Of a stretch of 64,000 bases of DNA, positions 17,806 to 26,735 are shown piece by piece. The translations under genes and the position numbers were made by a program. This DNA comes from Frigidibacter sp. (lineage in GTDB: Bacteria > Pseudomonadota > Alphaproteobacteria > Rhodobacterales > Rhodobacteraceae), in NCBI RefSeq assembly GCF_030695035.1, contig NZ_JAUYTT010000020.1, positions 107,691 to 171,690 of the forward strand, in the 5' to 3' direction. Positions within the stretch are counted from its first letter, which is position 1, and the number at the start of each line of letters is the position of its first letter. The notes under the pieces were generated by a model. That model was given only the letters and a program-made list of their open reading frames with translations, did no database searches and was not told the origin of the DNA.

Positions 17806-18340
17806 GCGATGGCCCGGGTCGCCTGCCGTGGCGGCCCGGGCACCGGCGGTGGCATGGGGGCGTTGGCCAATGGGTTGCAAAGAACCCGCCGATCTTTGGC
17901 TTTCCCGAGGGCGGGGTGCAGTTCGAAAAACGGCGCGGTAAATCCGAAACGTGGGAGGTGGACCTGACCGTCGGGGCCCAATTCATGCGATAGAGATCGC
18001 TCGCCCCCGCCGGCCGATGTCGGGATATTTCAGCTGCAGAACCGGGTTCGTCCGGGTTCTGCGATGTGCCGATTCTCAGCGCATCCAGTCGCAGGGCAAC
18101 GTCCGACTCCATCGCGGCGATCTGGTCTTGTGATCCGCCAGTTGCATCTAGCCGGGCTCTTTAGACGCTGCAGCGCCGTGTTCCCATCGATTCCAATAGC
18201 GACGGCCATCCCGGCGATGTGGTGTTGCCCAGATTTCTGTGAATGAGTGCGCATGAAGCCCGCATCCTGACCTGCATCAGCATGAGCCTCAATGGCTTCA
18301 TGTAGCTTCACCTTCTAGCTGACCCGCCGAAGGAACAGGA
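17806..18340. other. Intergenic region upstream of the cbb3 operon, no supported gene
   Basis: 535 bp. Apart from the hairpin at its left end I see no credible coding frame. I searched for FNR-type sites (TTGAT-N4-ATCAA, TTGTG-N4-CACAA) before ccoN and found none, so oxygen control of this oxidase is not evident here. Confidence 0.45.
17812..17841 (+). terminator. GC-rich hairpin after the catabolic operon
   Basis: GCCCGGG and CCCGGGC pair around an inner GCC/GGC stem, starting 7 bp after the ThDP gene stop. There is no T-run afterwards, so intrinsic termination is uncertain; it may protect the 3' end. Confidence 0.4.
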
Positions 18341-19966
18341 ATGATTGCCCGACTGACCCGCACCGAGCGCTCTGTCGCGATGGCTCTGGCCGTGATTCTG
18401 CTGCTCTTGGGCCTGACGATGGCGGCTTTGGGCGACCATGATCCGATGGCAGTGCACGGATTCATGGCGCTTGGGCTGGGTGTTGGGCTTGTGTTCGCGG
18501 TGGGCAGCGTGCTGGAAGAGCCTTCCCCGAGCCCCGCCCGGTTGCAGCAATATTATGACGACCCGATCAAGGTCGGCATCGTGCTGGCGATGGTCTGGGG
18601 CGTGTTCGCGATGTCGATAGGGCTGTGGGTCGCCGCATTGATGGTCTGGCCCGACGCCACCTTCGGGCAGGCGTGGTCCAGCTACGGCCGCCTGCGCCCG
18701 GTGCATACCACCGGCGTGATCTTTGCCTTTGGCGGCAATGCGCTGATCGCGACCTCGTTCCATGTTATGCAACGCACCTGCCGCGCGCGGCTGGCGGACC
18801 AGCTGTCTCCGTGGTTCGTGCTGGTCGGCTATAACCTGTTCTGTCTCTGGGCAGTCAGCGGCTATCTGATGGGCATCACCCAGTCCAAGGAATATGCCGA
18901 ACCGGAATGGTATGCCGATATCTTGCTGGTGATCGTCTGGGTGACCTATCTGGTGCTGTATCTGCGCACGCTGAGGCGCCGGGCCGAACCGCATATCTAC
19001 GTCGCCAATTGGTATTACCTCGCCTTCATCGTCGTGGTGGCGATGCTGCATATCGTGAACGCAGCCGCGCTGCCGGTCAGCTGGACGGGCGCGAAGAGCT
19101 ATCCCGCCTTCTCGGGTGTGCAAGATGCCATGGTGCAATGGTGGTATGGGCATAACGCGGTGGCGTTCTTCATGACCTCGGGCTTTCTGGGGATGCTGTA
19201 TTACTACCTGCCGGTCAGGGCCCAGAGGCCGATCTTTTCCTACCGCCTCTCGATCCTCAGCTTCTGGGGGATCACCTTCTTCTACCTGTGGGTCGGGTCG
19301 CACCACTTGCACTATACCGCGCTGCCGCACTGGGTGCAGACGCTGGGGATGACCTTCTCGGTGATGTTGCTGGTGCCAAGCTGGGCCTCGGCGGGCAACG
19401 CATTGCTGACATTGAACGGGGCATGGCACCGGGTTCGGGATGATGCGACGCTGCGCTTCATGTTCGTGGCGGCGGTGTTCTATGGCCTCTCGACCTTCGA
19501 GGGATCCTTCCTTGCCATCCGGCCGGTCAATGCGCTGTCGCATTACACCGACTGGACGGTGGGACACGTGCATTCGGGGGCCTTGGGCTGGCTTGCGATG
19601 GTCACCTTCGGCGCGTTCTATTCCGTGGTTCCGCAGATCTGGGGACGGCCCGCGATGCATTCGTCCCGGCTGGTGGAATGGCACTTCTGGCTCGCGCTGG
19701 GCGGGCTGCTGACCTACGTGTTCGCGCTGTGGAATGCAGGCATCACCCAGGGGCTGATGTGGCGGACCTATAACGATGCGGGCACGCTGAACTATTCCTT
19801 CATCGAGAGCATGGAGGCGATGCGCCCCTATTACATCGCCCGTGTGGTTGGCGGCTCGCTGTTCCTTGCAGGTATCTGTGTCGGCGCGGCGAATATCTGG
19901 CTGACGGTGCGGGGCGCGCGCAATCACGCCGCCGACCGGCCCCTTGCACCTCAGGCAGCGGAGTAG
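18341..19966 (+). CDS. ccoN: cbb3-type cytochrome c oxidase subunit I
   Basis: 541 aa, about twelve to fourteen membrane segments. The haem-copper residues are visible: [15 protein letters not shown] (low-spin haem His region), [25 protein letters not shown] (CuB His and the cbb3-type Tyr region), [11 protein letters not shown] (two CuB His) and [13 protein letters not shown] (haem ligands). Catalytic O2-reducing subunit in the inner membrane. Start ATG follows AAGGAACAGGA. First gene of ccoN-O-Q-P; the ccoO start lies 4 bp after its stop. Confidence 0.95.
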   Translation: MIARLTRTERSVAMALAVILLLLGLTMAALGDHDPMAVHGFMALGLGVGLVFAVGSVLEEPSPSPARLQQYYDDPIKVGIVLAMVWGVFAMSIGLWVAALMVWPDATFGQAWSSYGRLRPVHTTGVIFAFGGNALIATSFHVMQRTCRARLADQLSPWFVLVGYNLFCLWAVSGYLMGITQSKEYAEPEWYADILLVIVWVTYLVLYLRTLRRRAEPHIYVANWYYLAFIVVVAMLHIVNAAALPVSWTGAKSYPAFSGVQDAMVQWWYGHNAVAFFMTSGFLGMLYYYLPVRAQRPIFSYRLSILSFWGITFFYLWVGSHHLHYTALPHWVQTLGMTFSVMLLVPSWASAGNALLTLNGAWHRVRDDATLRFMFVAAVFYGLSTFEGSFLAIRPVNALSHYTDWTVGHVHSGALGWLAMVTFGAFYSVVPQIWGRPAMHSSRLVEWHFWLALGGLLTYVFALWNAGITQGLMWRTYNDAGTLNYSFIESMEAMRPYYIARVVGGSLFLAGICVGAANIWLTVRGARNHAADRPLAPQAAE

Positions 19967-19970
19967 ACGC

Positions 19971-20714
19971 ATGGCCCTGTTCAAGGCGCACTACAATTTG
20001 GAGAAGAACTCCATCGCGCTGGTCATCGCAATCATCCTTGCCGCCAGCGTGGGCGGGCTGGTGGAAATAGCGCCCCTGTTCACCATAGATGAGACCGTCG
20101 AAACGACCGAAGACATGCGTGTCTACACGCCGTTGGAGCTTGCAGGCCGCAACATCTACATCCGCGAGGGATGCTATGCCTGCCACAGCCAGATGATCCG
20201 CACCCTGCGCGACGAGGTCGAACGCTACGGCCCCTATTCGCTGGCCGCCGAAAGCCAGTATGACCACCCGATGCTGTGGGGGTCCAAACGCACCGGGCCA
20301 GACATCGCGCGTCTGGGGGGCAAATACTCGGACGATTGGCATGTTGCGCATCTGATCAATCCGCGCGCTGTGGTGCCGAGCTCGATCATGCCGGCCTATC
20401 CTTGGCTGGCATCCGCGCCGTTGGAAGTCGATGACCTCAGTGACCATCTGGTGGCGCTGCGCCGGTTGGGCGTGCCGTATACAGAGGACATGATCGCCAA
20501 CGCTTCGCAAGATGCGGCGGCACAGGCCAACCCGGACTCGGCCGGCGCCGGTGGTGTTGTCGAGCGATACGGCGAGGCCACGACCCTGCGCCGGTTTTCC
20601 GGAATGCCCCGGCTAACGGAAATGGATGCGCTGGTCGCCTATCTTCAGGTGCTCGGCCAGTTGACCCAGGCGCCCTATGCGGCACAGCCCGCCGACACGG
20701 AGGTTTTGCAATGA
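19971..20714 (+). CDS. ccoO: cbb3-type cytochrome c oxidase subunit II (mono-haem cytochrome c)
   Basis: 247 aa. One N-terminal membrane anchor (residues ~15-37), then a periplasmic domain with a single haem-c site CYACH and family-specific [25 protein letters not shown] and IMPAYPWL. It passes electrons to CcoN. The ATG at 19971 is used; an earlier in-frame start at 19944 lies inside ccoN. Its stop overlaps the ccoQ start (ATGA). Confidence 0.95.
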   Translation: MALFKAHYNLEKNSIALVIAIILAASVGGLVEIAPLFTIDETVETTEDMRVYTPLELAGRNIYIREGCYACHSQMIRTLRDEVERYGPYSLAAESQYDHPMLWGSKRTGPDIARLGGKYSDDWHVAHLINPRAVVPSSIMPAYPWLASAPLEVDDLSDHLVALRRLGVPYTEDMIANASQDAAAQANPDSAGAGGVVERYGEATTLRRFSGMPRLTEMDALVAYLQVLGQLTQAPYAAQPADTEVLQ

Positions 20715-20875
20715 CCCATGAAACCTTCGTTTTCATCGCCAAGACCTTTGGCCTGTTCTATCTGATGGGTTTCTTCCTGATCGTGGTCATCGTCACATGC
20801 CGCCCGTCGCGCAGGGCGGCCGCAGACCATGCCGCCCGGTCCATCCTGACAGAGGAGGACCGGCCATGTCCGTAG
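20711..20875 (+). CDS. ccoQ: cbb3-type oxidase small subunit CcoQ
   Basis: 54 aa with one membrane helix (residues ~12-30, [16 protein letters not shown]) followed by a short charged tail. Position between ccoO and ccoP and size are diagnostic. It overlaps both neighbours (start with the ccoO stop, last 10 bp with the ccoP start). Helps assembly or stability of the oxidase. Confidence 0.85.
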   Translation: MTHETFVFIAKTFGLFYLMGFFLIVVIVTCRPSRRAAADHAARSILTEEDRPCP

Positions 20876-21732
20876 AAAAGCGCGATCCCGTCTCGGGCTA
20901 TCTGACCACCGGGCATGACTGGAACGGCATCACCGAGCTGAACTCGCCGGTGCCGCGCACCGTGTTCTTCTTCATGGCAGTGACCCATCTCTATGCGCTG
21001 GTCGTGTGGGTCTTGCTGCCGGCCTGGCCACTCTGGGATACGTTCACCAAGGGCGTTCTCGGCATCGACCAGAAAACCTCTGTCGCCGCCGACCTCGCCG
21101 CGGCGAACGCCGCCCGCGCGGGCTGGACCGAAGCGCTGGCCACCGAGGAGTTCGACGCTATCCGTGCCGATCCGGACCTTCTGGGGCGCGCCTTGGCGAC
21201 GGCCGAGCCTCTGTTCGGGCAGAACTGTCAGGTCTGCCACGGCGCGGATGGTATCGGCGGGCCGGGCTTTCCGCGATTGAATGACGGCATATGGCTGTGG
21301 GGCGGCACGGCAGAAGAGATCGCCACCACCTTGCGGGTTGGCATCAACGCAGCGCATCCCGACACGCATTTCGCGCAGATGCCTGCATTTGGCCGCGACG
21401 GATTGCTGACCCGCCCCGAGATCGCCGTGCTGACCGACTACGTTCAGACGCTCGGCGAGGGCGTGAACCTTGAGGACACATCCGAAGGTGCGGTGCTTTA
21501 TCAGACCAACTGCGCCGCCTGCCATGGCGAGGATGGCCTCGGGATCGAAGGCACGGGGTCGCCGAACCTGACCGATGACGACTGGGTCTATGGCGGGGAT
21601 GCCGTCAGCATCCACCAGACCCTGATGGCCGGGCGGCAGGGACAGATGCCAAGCTGGCAGTCGCGGCTGACCGAAGCCGAGATCCGCGCGCTGGCCCTCT
21701 ATGTCGAAGGCTTGGCGGGGATGGCTCCATGA
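20866..21732 (+). CDS. ccoP: cbb3-type cytochrome c oxidase subunit III (di-haem cytochrome c)
   Basis: 288 aa. N-terminal YLTTGHDWNGITELNSPVPR is the typical CcoP start, followed by one membrane helix (FFFMAVTHLYALVVWVLL). Two haem-c sites are visible, CQVCH (~residue 125) and CAACH (~residue 215), each with a downstream Met ligand region (AQMPAF, GQMPSW). Accepts electrons from soluble cytochrome c. The ATG at 20866 sits inside the end of ccoQ. Confidence 0.95.
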   Translation: MSVEKRDPVSGYLTTGHDWNGITELNSPVPRTVFFFMAVTHLYALVVWVLLPAWPLWDTFTKGVLGIDQKTSVAADLAAANAARAGWTEALATEEFDAIRADPDLLGRALATAEPLFGQNCQVCHGADGIGGPGFPRLNDGIWLWGGTAEEIATTLRVGINAAHPDTHFAQMPAFGRDGLLTRPEIAVLTDYVQTLGEGVNLEDTSEGAVLYQTNCAACHGEDGLGIEGTGSPNLTDDDWVYGGDAVSIHQTLMAGRQGQMPSWQSRLTEAEIRALALYVEGLAGMAP

Positions 21733-21887
21733 CCATCGCGCCGCGCCACTTGGCAATCCTTGCGGCCTGCGCAGGGCTGTCGCTGGTGATAGCGGCAAAC
21801 TGGCAATTCGTGCGGCTTGCGTTCGACACGGCCCCCGGCTGCGTGCCGGTGGATGCCGCCCGTCCCGCCGCCAAGCCCGCCTGCTGA
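21729..21887 (+). CDS. Small single-pass membrane protein in the cco operon
   Basis: 52 aa. One hydrophobic helix near the N terminus (HLAILAACAGLSLVIAANW) and a tail rich in Ala and Pro with two Cys (PGC, PAC). Its ATG overlaps the ccoP stop (ATGA) and the DUF2189 gene follows 12 bp later, so it is in the operon. I do not recognise a family; an oxidase-assembly or metal-related role would be a guess. Confidence 0.6.
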   Translation: MTIAPRHLAILAACAGLSLVIAANWQFVRLAFDTAPGCVPVDAARPAAKPAC

Positions 21888-21899
21888 GGAAGGGACACA

Positions 21900-22709
21900 A
21901 TGCTGGAACCACTTCCCGCCATCGCCCCTCGGGTCCGCCCCGACAACGGGTTTGCGCGAGACCTCCCACCCTTGGTGGCCCGCGACTGGCTCGCCGCCGG
22001 ATGGTCTGACTTTCGGACCAAGCCCGCACAAAGCCTTGCCTATGGGCTGGTGGTCTTTGCCCTTTCGGTGCTGGTCATCTGGGGGCTGGTCGCGGCCGGG
22101 CTGCCCTCGCTGATCCTGCCGGCGCTTTCGGGCTTTCTGGTGGTGGGCCCGCTGCTGGCGATCGGCCTTTACGAAAAGAGCCGCCGTTTGCAGGCGGGGC
22201 AGCCTGTCACGCTTGCAAGTATGATCCTGGCGCATCCGCGTTCTGGCAGGCAGCTGGTTTTTGCCGGGTTGCTGCTGTGCCTTCTGGTCATGCTCTGGCT
22301 TCGGGCGGCGGACCTTTTGTATGCGCTGTTTTATGGGCTGCTGCCGTTTCCGGGGTATGACCAGATCCTTGGGCAGTTGTTGACCACCCCGCGCGGCTGG
22401 GCGCTGATCCTGGTGGGGTCTGCCGTCGGCGGCCTGTTCGCCGCCTTCGCCATGGCGATCAGCCTGTTTTCCATCCCGATGCTGCTGGAACGCCGGGTCG
22501 ATGCGCTGACCGCCCTTGGCACCAGCTTCGCCATTACCACGCAAAACCTCCGCGCCGTGCTGCCGTGGGGCGCCATCGTGGTGGCTGGTTTTGCCCTGTC
22601 GGCTGCGACTGGCCTGCTTGGCCTGATCGTGATCTTTCCGCTGCTAGGTCATGGCACCTGGCACGCCTGGCGGGCCCTGAGCCCCGCAGCAAGCGGGGCG
22701 GAGGAATGA
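21900..22709 (+). CDS. DUF2189 domain membrane protein
   Basis: 269 aa with about six membrane helices and the DUF2189 features: DLPPLVARDWLAAGWSDF before the first helix, LVVGPLLAIGLYEKSRRLQAG, and HGTWHAWRAL at the C terminus. Function unknown. It lies between ccoP and ccoS and overlaps the ccoS start (ATGA), so an oxidase-related role is possible but not shown. Confidence 0.8.
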   Translation: MLEPLPAIAPRVRPDNGFARDLPPLVARDWLAAGWSDFRTKPAQSLAYGLVVFALSVLVIWGLVAAGLPSLILPALSGFLVVGPLLAIGLYEKSRRLQAGQPVTLASMILAHPRSGRQLVFAGLLLCLLVMLWLRAADLLYALFYGLLPFPGYDQILGQLLTTPRGWALILVGSAVGGLFAAFAMAISLFSIPMLLERRVDALTALGTSFAITTQNLRAVLPWGAIVVAGFALSAATGLLGLIVIFPLLGHGTWHAWRALSPAASGAEE

Positions 22710-22903
22710 GCTATCTGTTCCTGATCCCCATCTCGATCGCGCTTGGACTGACGGGGCTTGGCGCATTCTTCTGGTCGATGCGCCACGATCAGTATGACGA
22801 TCTGCAGGGGGCTGCATCCCGCATCCTGATCACGCCGGACCAGCCTTTGCCGCCGCCGCCCGCCCCGAAGTCACCTGACGAAAGGCCGGGCGGCCGCGCC
22901 TGA
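22706..22903 (+). CDS. ccoS: cbb3 oxidase maturation protein CcoS
   Basis: 65 aa: one N-terminal membrane helix (LFLIPISIALGLTGLGAFFW) then SMRHDQYDDLQGAASRIL, the conserved CcoS segment, and a Pro-rich tail. CcoS is needed to insert cofactors into CcoN. The other maturation genes (ccoG, ccoH, ccoI) are not next to it. Confidence 0.85.
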   Translation: MSYLFLIPISIALGLTGLGAFFWSMRHDQYDDLQGAASRILITPDQPLPPPPAPKSPDERPGGRA

Positions 22904-22909
22904 TCGCGG

Positions 22910-23623
22910 TCAGGTCCGCTCTCCCTCGTCATCCTCCAAACGCCCATCCCGCAGGTGAAACAGGCGGTCGAACCGGTCGAGGATCTTTTCGTCATGAGTC
23001 ACGGCGATGATGCAGGCGTCCTGTTCCGCGGCCAGTTTGCGCAGCAGGTCCATCACGATCCCGGCGCGTTTGCTGTCCAGCGCGGCGGTGGGTTCATCGG
23101 CCAGAATGATGCGCGGGCCGTTGGCCAGCGCACGGGCAATCGCCACCCGTTGCGCCTCGCCCCCTGACAACAGCGCTGGCATGGCGCGGGCGCGGTGGCC
23201 GACCTCCAGATACTCCAGCAGCTCCTGCGCGCGGGCCTGCGCCTCGGCCGCGGTCTTGCCGGCCAGTTGCAGCACCAGCGCCACATTGTCGGTGGCATTC
23301 AGGAACGGCAGCAGGTTGTGGGCCTGAAAGATGAAGCCAACCTTGTCGAGCCGCAGGCGGCGCAGGTCGCCGCGCAGCCAGCGGTTGTCATAAACCATCT
23401 CCCCATCAAGGCTGACCTGGCCTTTGGACGGGTCGATGATGCAACCGATGATGTTCAGCAGCGTGGTCTTGCCCGAGCCTGAGGGGCCGAGCAGCGCCAC
23501 AACCTCGCCCGCATGCACTGTCAGATCCAGGTTGCGTAGGGCGTCCACCCGCGCCTCACCGTCCCCATAGTGCTTGGCGACTCCCTTGATATCCACGATC
23601 ACCCGGCGGCTGTCATGAAGCAT
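22910..23623 (-). CDS. MacB/LolD-type ABC transporter ATP-binding protein
   Basis: 237 aa. Walker A GPSGSGKTT, Q-loop region FIFQAHNLLPFLNA, signature LSGGEAQRVAIARAL, Walker B IILADEPTAALD, H-loop VTHDE. Last gene of a minus-strand operon with an FtsX-type permease and a HlyD-type adaptor, the composition of DevBCA/MacAB export systems. Substrate unknown. Convergent with ccoS, only 6 bp apart. Confidence 0.88.
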   Translation of the reverse strand: MLHDSRRVIVDIKGVAKHYGDGEARVDALRNLDLTVHAGEVVALLGPSGSGKTTLLNIIGCIIDPSKGQVSLDGEMVYDNRWLRGDLRRLRLDKVGFIFQAHNLLPFLNATDNVALVLQLAGKTAAEAQARAQELLEYLEVGHRARAMPALLSGGEAQRVAIARALANGPRIILADEPTAALDSKRAGIVMDLLRKLAAEQDACIIAVTHDEKILDRFDRLFHLRDGRLEDDEGERT

Positions 23624-23624
23624 A

Positions 23625-24758
23625 TCAGCCCCCCAAGGCGGTGGCGGGGTCCACCTTCAGGGCGGCACGCACGCCAAGACCCGAGGCCAGTACACAGACC
23701 ACCAGGATAATCCCGGTCAGCGCCAGCGCATTGACCGGCTCCAGCATCACGCGGCGCGGGAAGTAGTCCTTGACCGCCATGATCAGCGCGAGGCCGAGGG
23801 TCAGCCCGACCACCCCAAGTGCCACGGATTGCTGCACGATAAGCCCGATGATCACCCGGTCGGGCGCGCCGATCAGCTTCAGCGTGGCGATCTGCTTCAG
23901 CTTTTCCATCGTCATGGTGTAGATGATCAGCGCGATCACGACGGCGGACACGGTCAGCAAGATGCCAAGGAACAGGCCGATCTGCTTGCGCGCCTTGTCC
24001 ACCACCGATCTGATCAGGATGTCCTCCTGCTCGGCCTGGGTCAGTGCCGACAGATGTTTCCACTGTCGCACGGTGTGGGCCACGCTTTGCGCATCCACCG
24101 AAGGGTCCAGCCGGGCGATCACCGCCGCCACCGTGGCCCCATCATTCACGCTGCCACCGCGCGCGGCCTGCACGCGGGCTGCGGGGGGCGCGAGCTGGGT
24201 CTGCAGCACCTGCGCATCGGCCAGCGTCAGGAAAACCGCCGGGTCACCACCCGAGTTCATCGTGTCGCGCACAAGCCCCACCACCGTAAACCGGTTGCGC
24301 CCAAGCATGAGGGTGTCGCCCGGCGTCAGGCCGGTCTTGGCATCGGCCACCAGCTCGAAATGGCTCGCTTGCAGCCCGCGGCCCTGCGCGATGGTCTGCG
24401 GCCCGCCGAGGCGCCCGCGTTCATAGCCAATGACATAGAGCCGTAGCGCGCCGCCCTCGAACGGCGCCTCGATGGTCTGGTAGGTGATGCTGCCGGCCTG
24501 CGCAACGCCGTGCAGTCGTGCCACCGCATCGCGGGTGTCGCCTGGGATGTTCGACGCCTCGGCAAACGGCCCCTGTGTTCCGGCCTCGACCACCCACAGG
24601 TCCGCCTGAGGAGCCTTTACGATGTTCAGCGCATCGGCGACGAGGCCGTTGTAGATGCCCATCATTGCCAGTACGACCGTCATCAGCAGCCCCAGCCCGA
24701 GACATGTCAGCAAAAAGCGAAAGAGGTTGTGGCGCACATCGCGGAAGGCGAGGTTCAT
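23625..24758 (-). CDS. FtsX-type ABC transporter permease (DevC/MacB-like)
   Basis: 377 aa. One N-terminal helix (residues ~13-35), a large periplasmic domain (~40-250), then three C-terminal helices (IGLFLGILLTVSAVVIALIIY and on), the FtsX topology; ends in the usual VDPATALGG. The open frame extends far upstream, but the ATG at 24758 overlaps the HlyD stop and matches the family start MNLAFRDVRHNLFR. Works with the adjacent ATPase. Confidence 0.88.
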   Translation of the reverse strand: MNLAFRDVRHNLFRFLLTCLGLGLLMTVVLAMMGIYNGLVADALNIVKAPQADLWVVEAGTQGPFAEASNIPGDTRDAVARLHGVAQAGSITYQTIEAPFEGGALRLYVIGYERGRLGGPQTIAQGRGLQASHFELVADAKTGLTPGDTLMLGRNRFTVVGLVRDTMNSGGDPAVFLTLADAQVLQTQLAPPAARVQAARGGSVNDGATVAAVIARLDPSVDAQSVAHTVRQWKHLSALTQAEQEDILIRSVVDKARKQIGLFLGILLTVSAVVIALIIYTMTMEKLKQIATLKLIGAPDRVIIGLIVQQSVALGVVGLTLGLALIMAVKDYFPRRVMLEPVNALALTGIILVVCVLASGLGVRAALKVDPATALGG

Positions 24759-25915
24759 GGCGCATCCTCCGCGACGCGGGCCAGCCGCCCGTCCGTCAGG
24801 CCCTTGACCGGGCCAGAGATGATTTGTGCGCCGTCGGGCAGGCCCGAGACGACTTCGGCCCGCGCATCCTCGGTGCGGTGGCCAAAGATCAGCTGTATCT
24901 GCGCCAGATGCCCATCCTGCAGGGTCCAGACGCGGCCCTGATGGCCATCGAAGCCCTGAATGGCGATTTCCGGCACCAGAAGGCTGCCCGTGAGGGAAGC
25001 GGTAGTAATCCGCACCTCGGCCTGTTCGCCCAGAAACACCTGTGCGGGGCAGTCGGTGCAACTGACCCAGACGCGGCGCTCTTCATTCACACGGTCGCTT
25101 TCGATGCCGATGCGGACAACGGCACCGGCAAAGGCCGAATGCGGCAGCGACCGCAGCCGGATCTCGGCGGGTTGCCCCAGGGCCAGATCCCCGGCGCGGC
25201 CTTCGTCGATATAGGTCTGCAGCCACACAGTCTCGGGGTCCATCAGGGTAAAGATCACATCCCCCGCCCGCACCACCGTGCCCGCCTCGGCATGGCGCTG
25301 AACGATCACGGCATCGAAGGGGGCGGTCAGGGTGTGTTGGGCAAGCAGGGTCTGTTCATAAAGCAACGCGGCCCGGGCATCGGCCGTCTGGGCGCGGGTC
25401 ACTGCGACATCGCTTTGTGCAACTGTCAGTTCCGCCGCCGCCACATCGACATCGCGCTGCGCCTCTTCGGCGGATGTCGCGGCGACGGCGCTGCGCGACG
25501 CCAGTTCCTGCTGCCGGGCATTGGCCGAATTGCGCTGCGCCAGCACTGCCTGCGCCCTTGTGACATTGGCCTCGGCCTTGAGGGTCGCCGCATCCGAGGC
25601 GGCCACACCAGCCTCGGCCCGCGTGACGCGGGCCTGCTGTTGCGCGGGATGCAGGCGGGCCAGCACCTGGCCTTTCGTCACCGCATCGTTGCTGTCCACC
25701 AGCAGATCGGCCAGCGCGGCCCCGACCTCGAACCCGATCTTCGACACGATCCGCGCTTCGACCGTTCCCAACCCGTAAACCCGCACCTGCGTGGTCTGAT
25801 CCGCCGTGACCACCGGCACGAACACGGGGCGTTCGTTCAGAAAGAACCAGCCCCCGACGGCGACCGCACTCAGGACGGCGAGCCCGAACAGTGTGCGTTT
25901 TGCAGGAAAGGTCAT
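24755..25915 (-). CDS. HlyD-family membrane fusion protein of the ABC exporter
   Basis: 386 aa. N-terminal membrane anchor (LFGLAVLSAVAVGGWFFL), two lipoyl halves (GAALADLLVDSNDAVTKGQVLARL and TLTAPFDAVIVQRHAEAGTVV) separated by a long Ala/Gln-rich coiled-coil hairpin (~85-200), then beta-barrel regions. It bridges the inner-membrane ABC pump to the outer membrane; no TolC-like gene is beside it. ATG at 25915 overlaps the tetR stop (ATGA). Confidence 0.87.
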   Translation of the reverse strand: MTFPAKRTLFGLAVLSAVAVGGWFFLNERPVFVPVVTADQTTQVRVYGLGTVEARIVSKIGFEVGAALADLLVDSNDAVTKGQVLARLHPAQQQARVTRAEAGVAASDAATLKAEANVTRAQAVLAQRNSANARQQELASRSAVAATSAEEAQRDVDVAAAELTVAQSDVAVTRAQTADARAALLYEQTLLAQHTLTAPFDAVIVQRHAEAGTVVRAGDVIFTLMDPETVWLQTYIDEGRAGDLALGQPAEIRLRSLPHSAFAGAVVRIGIESDRVNEERRVWVSCTDCPAQVFLGEQAEVRITTASLTGSLLVPEIAIQGFDGHQGRVWTLQDGHLAQIQLIFGHRTEDARAEVVSGLPDGAQIISGPVKGLTDGRLARVAEDAP

Positions 25916-26520
25916 GTCATTGTCTCCGGGGCCTGCGGTCGGAACAGATCGATCTGGCATGCCAGCAGGCGGCCCCCCTCGGTCTCGAGCGAAAAGGCGC
26001 GCTGGCCGAGCGACCAGCGGAGCGCCAGGCCCTGAACAAGCGAGATCAGCAAGATGGCGGCGTCCTTTGGCACAAGATCGGCGCGAAACACGCCCTGCGC
26101 GCGGCCTTCGGTCAGGGCGTCGACCAGCAGAGTTTGAAACTGCGTCATCAGCGCGATGAACTGTGCGCGCAGGGCTGCGTTTTCGGTGTGCAACTCGCGG
26201 GAATGCAAAATGGCCGGGATCGCCGGGTGGGCCGTGATCTGGCGCAGCTGCACCGTGATAAGGTCGGTGACGCGATCTTTCGGTGGGGCGTCGGCTTCCA
26301 GAACCACCTCCCAAGCTGAGGTCATCGTCTGGGCAATCTGCGCCGCCACGGCCAGCCAAAGATCCTGCTTGGTGGGAAAATGCCGGAAGATCCCCGGTTG
26401 GGTGACGCCGACCGCCTTTGCCACCGCCAGTGTCGTCAAACGGTCCGGGCCAAGCTCGTCGGCCAGACTCAGCATGGTCGCCACGATCTCGGCTTTGCGG
26501 TCCTCGGCAGATTTGCGCAT
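25912..26520 (-). CDS. TetR-family transcriptional regulator
   Basis: 202 aa. N-terminal helix-turn-helix (LTTLAVAKAVGVTQPGIFRHFPTKQDLW), all-helical ligand domain after residue ~60. First gene of the exporter operon, so most likely an autoregulated repressor of it. A perfect palindrome immediately upstream (26536-26557) is its likely operator. Confidence 0.9.
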   Translation of the reverse strand: MRKSAEDRKAEIVATMLSLADELGPDRLTTLAVAKAVGVTQPGIFRHFPTKQDLWLAVAAQIAQTMTSAWEVVLEADAPPKDRVTDLITVQLRQITAHPAIPAILHSRELHTENAALRAQFIALMTQFQTLLVDALTEGRAQGVFRADLVPKDAAILLISLVQGLALRWSLGQRAFSLETEGGRLLACQIDLFRPQAPETMT

Positions 26521-26535
26521 GGGGTGATCCGTTGG

Positions 26536-26557
26536 TTAGTTACTACACACTAACTAA
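26536..26557. promoter_or_regulatory. Palindromic operator for the TetR regulator
   Basis: TTAGTTA-N8-TAACTAA, a perfect 7-bp inverted repeat starting 16 bp upstream of the tetR ATG; TTAGT-N8-ACTAA is nested in it. AT-rich in otherwise GC-rich DNA. Size and position fit a TetR dimer site controlling the exporter operon. Confidence 0.7.
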
Positions 26558-26687
26558 TGGGCCGAGCCGCATTGGCCTGTCAATCTAGCCCCTTGAGGCA
26601 GATAGCCGCAGTCCTACAGTGGAGCGTGACCTTTGTTGCCGCACCGCACCGGGCGGTTCCCGCCGCGTGCGCAAGCTTGGGCGGCAT

Positions 26688-26701
26688 TTGACATAGCGCA
26701 A
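26688..26701. promoter_or_regulatory. FNR/DNR-like box upstream of hemN
   Basis: TTGAC-ATAG-CGCAA: two 5-bp half sites separated by 4 bp, the FNR-family architecture, 34 bp before the hemN start codon. Half sites are imperfect. Oxygen or NO control of hemN is common in this group. Confidence 0.5.
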
Positions 26702-26735
26702 CGATGCCGCGCGCCATGTCTGGGACAAGGGGCAG

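Noticed and set aside
17842..18340. Search for an FNR/DNR box before ccoN
   Set aside because: No 5-4-5 site with acceptable half sites was found.
18308..19984. 558-codon antisense frame across ccoN
   Set aside because: His/Gln/Arg-rich mirror of a membrane protein gene; ccoN is certain.
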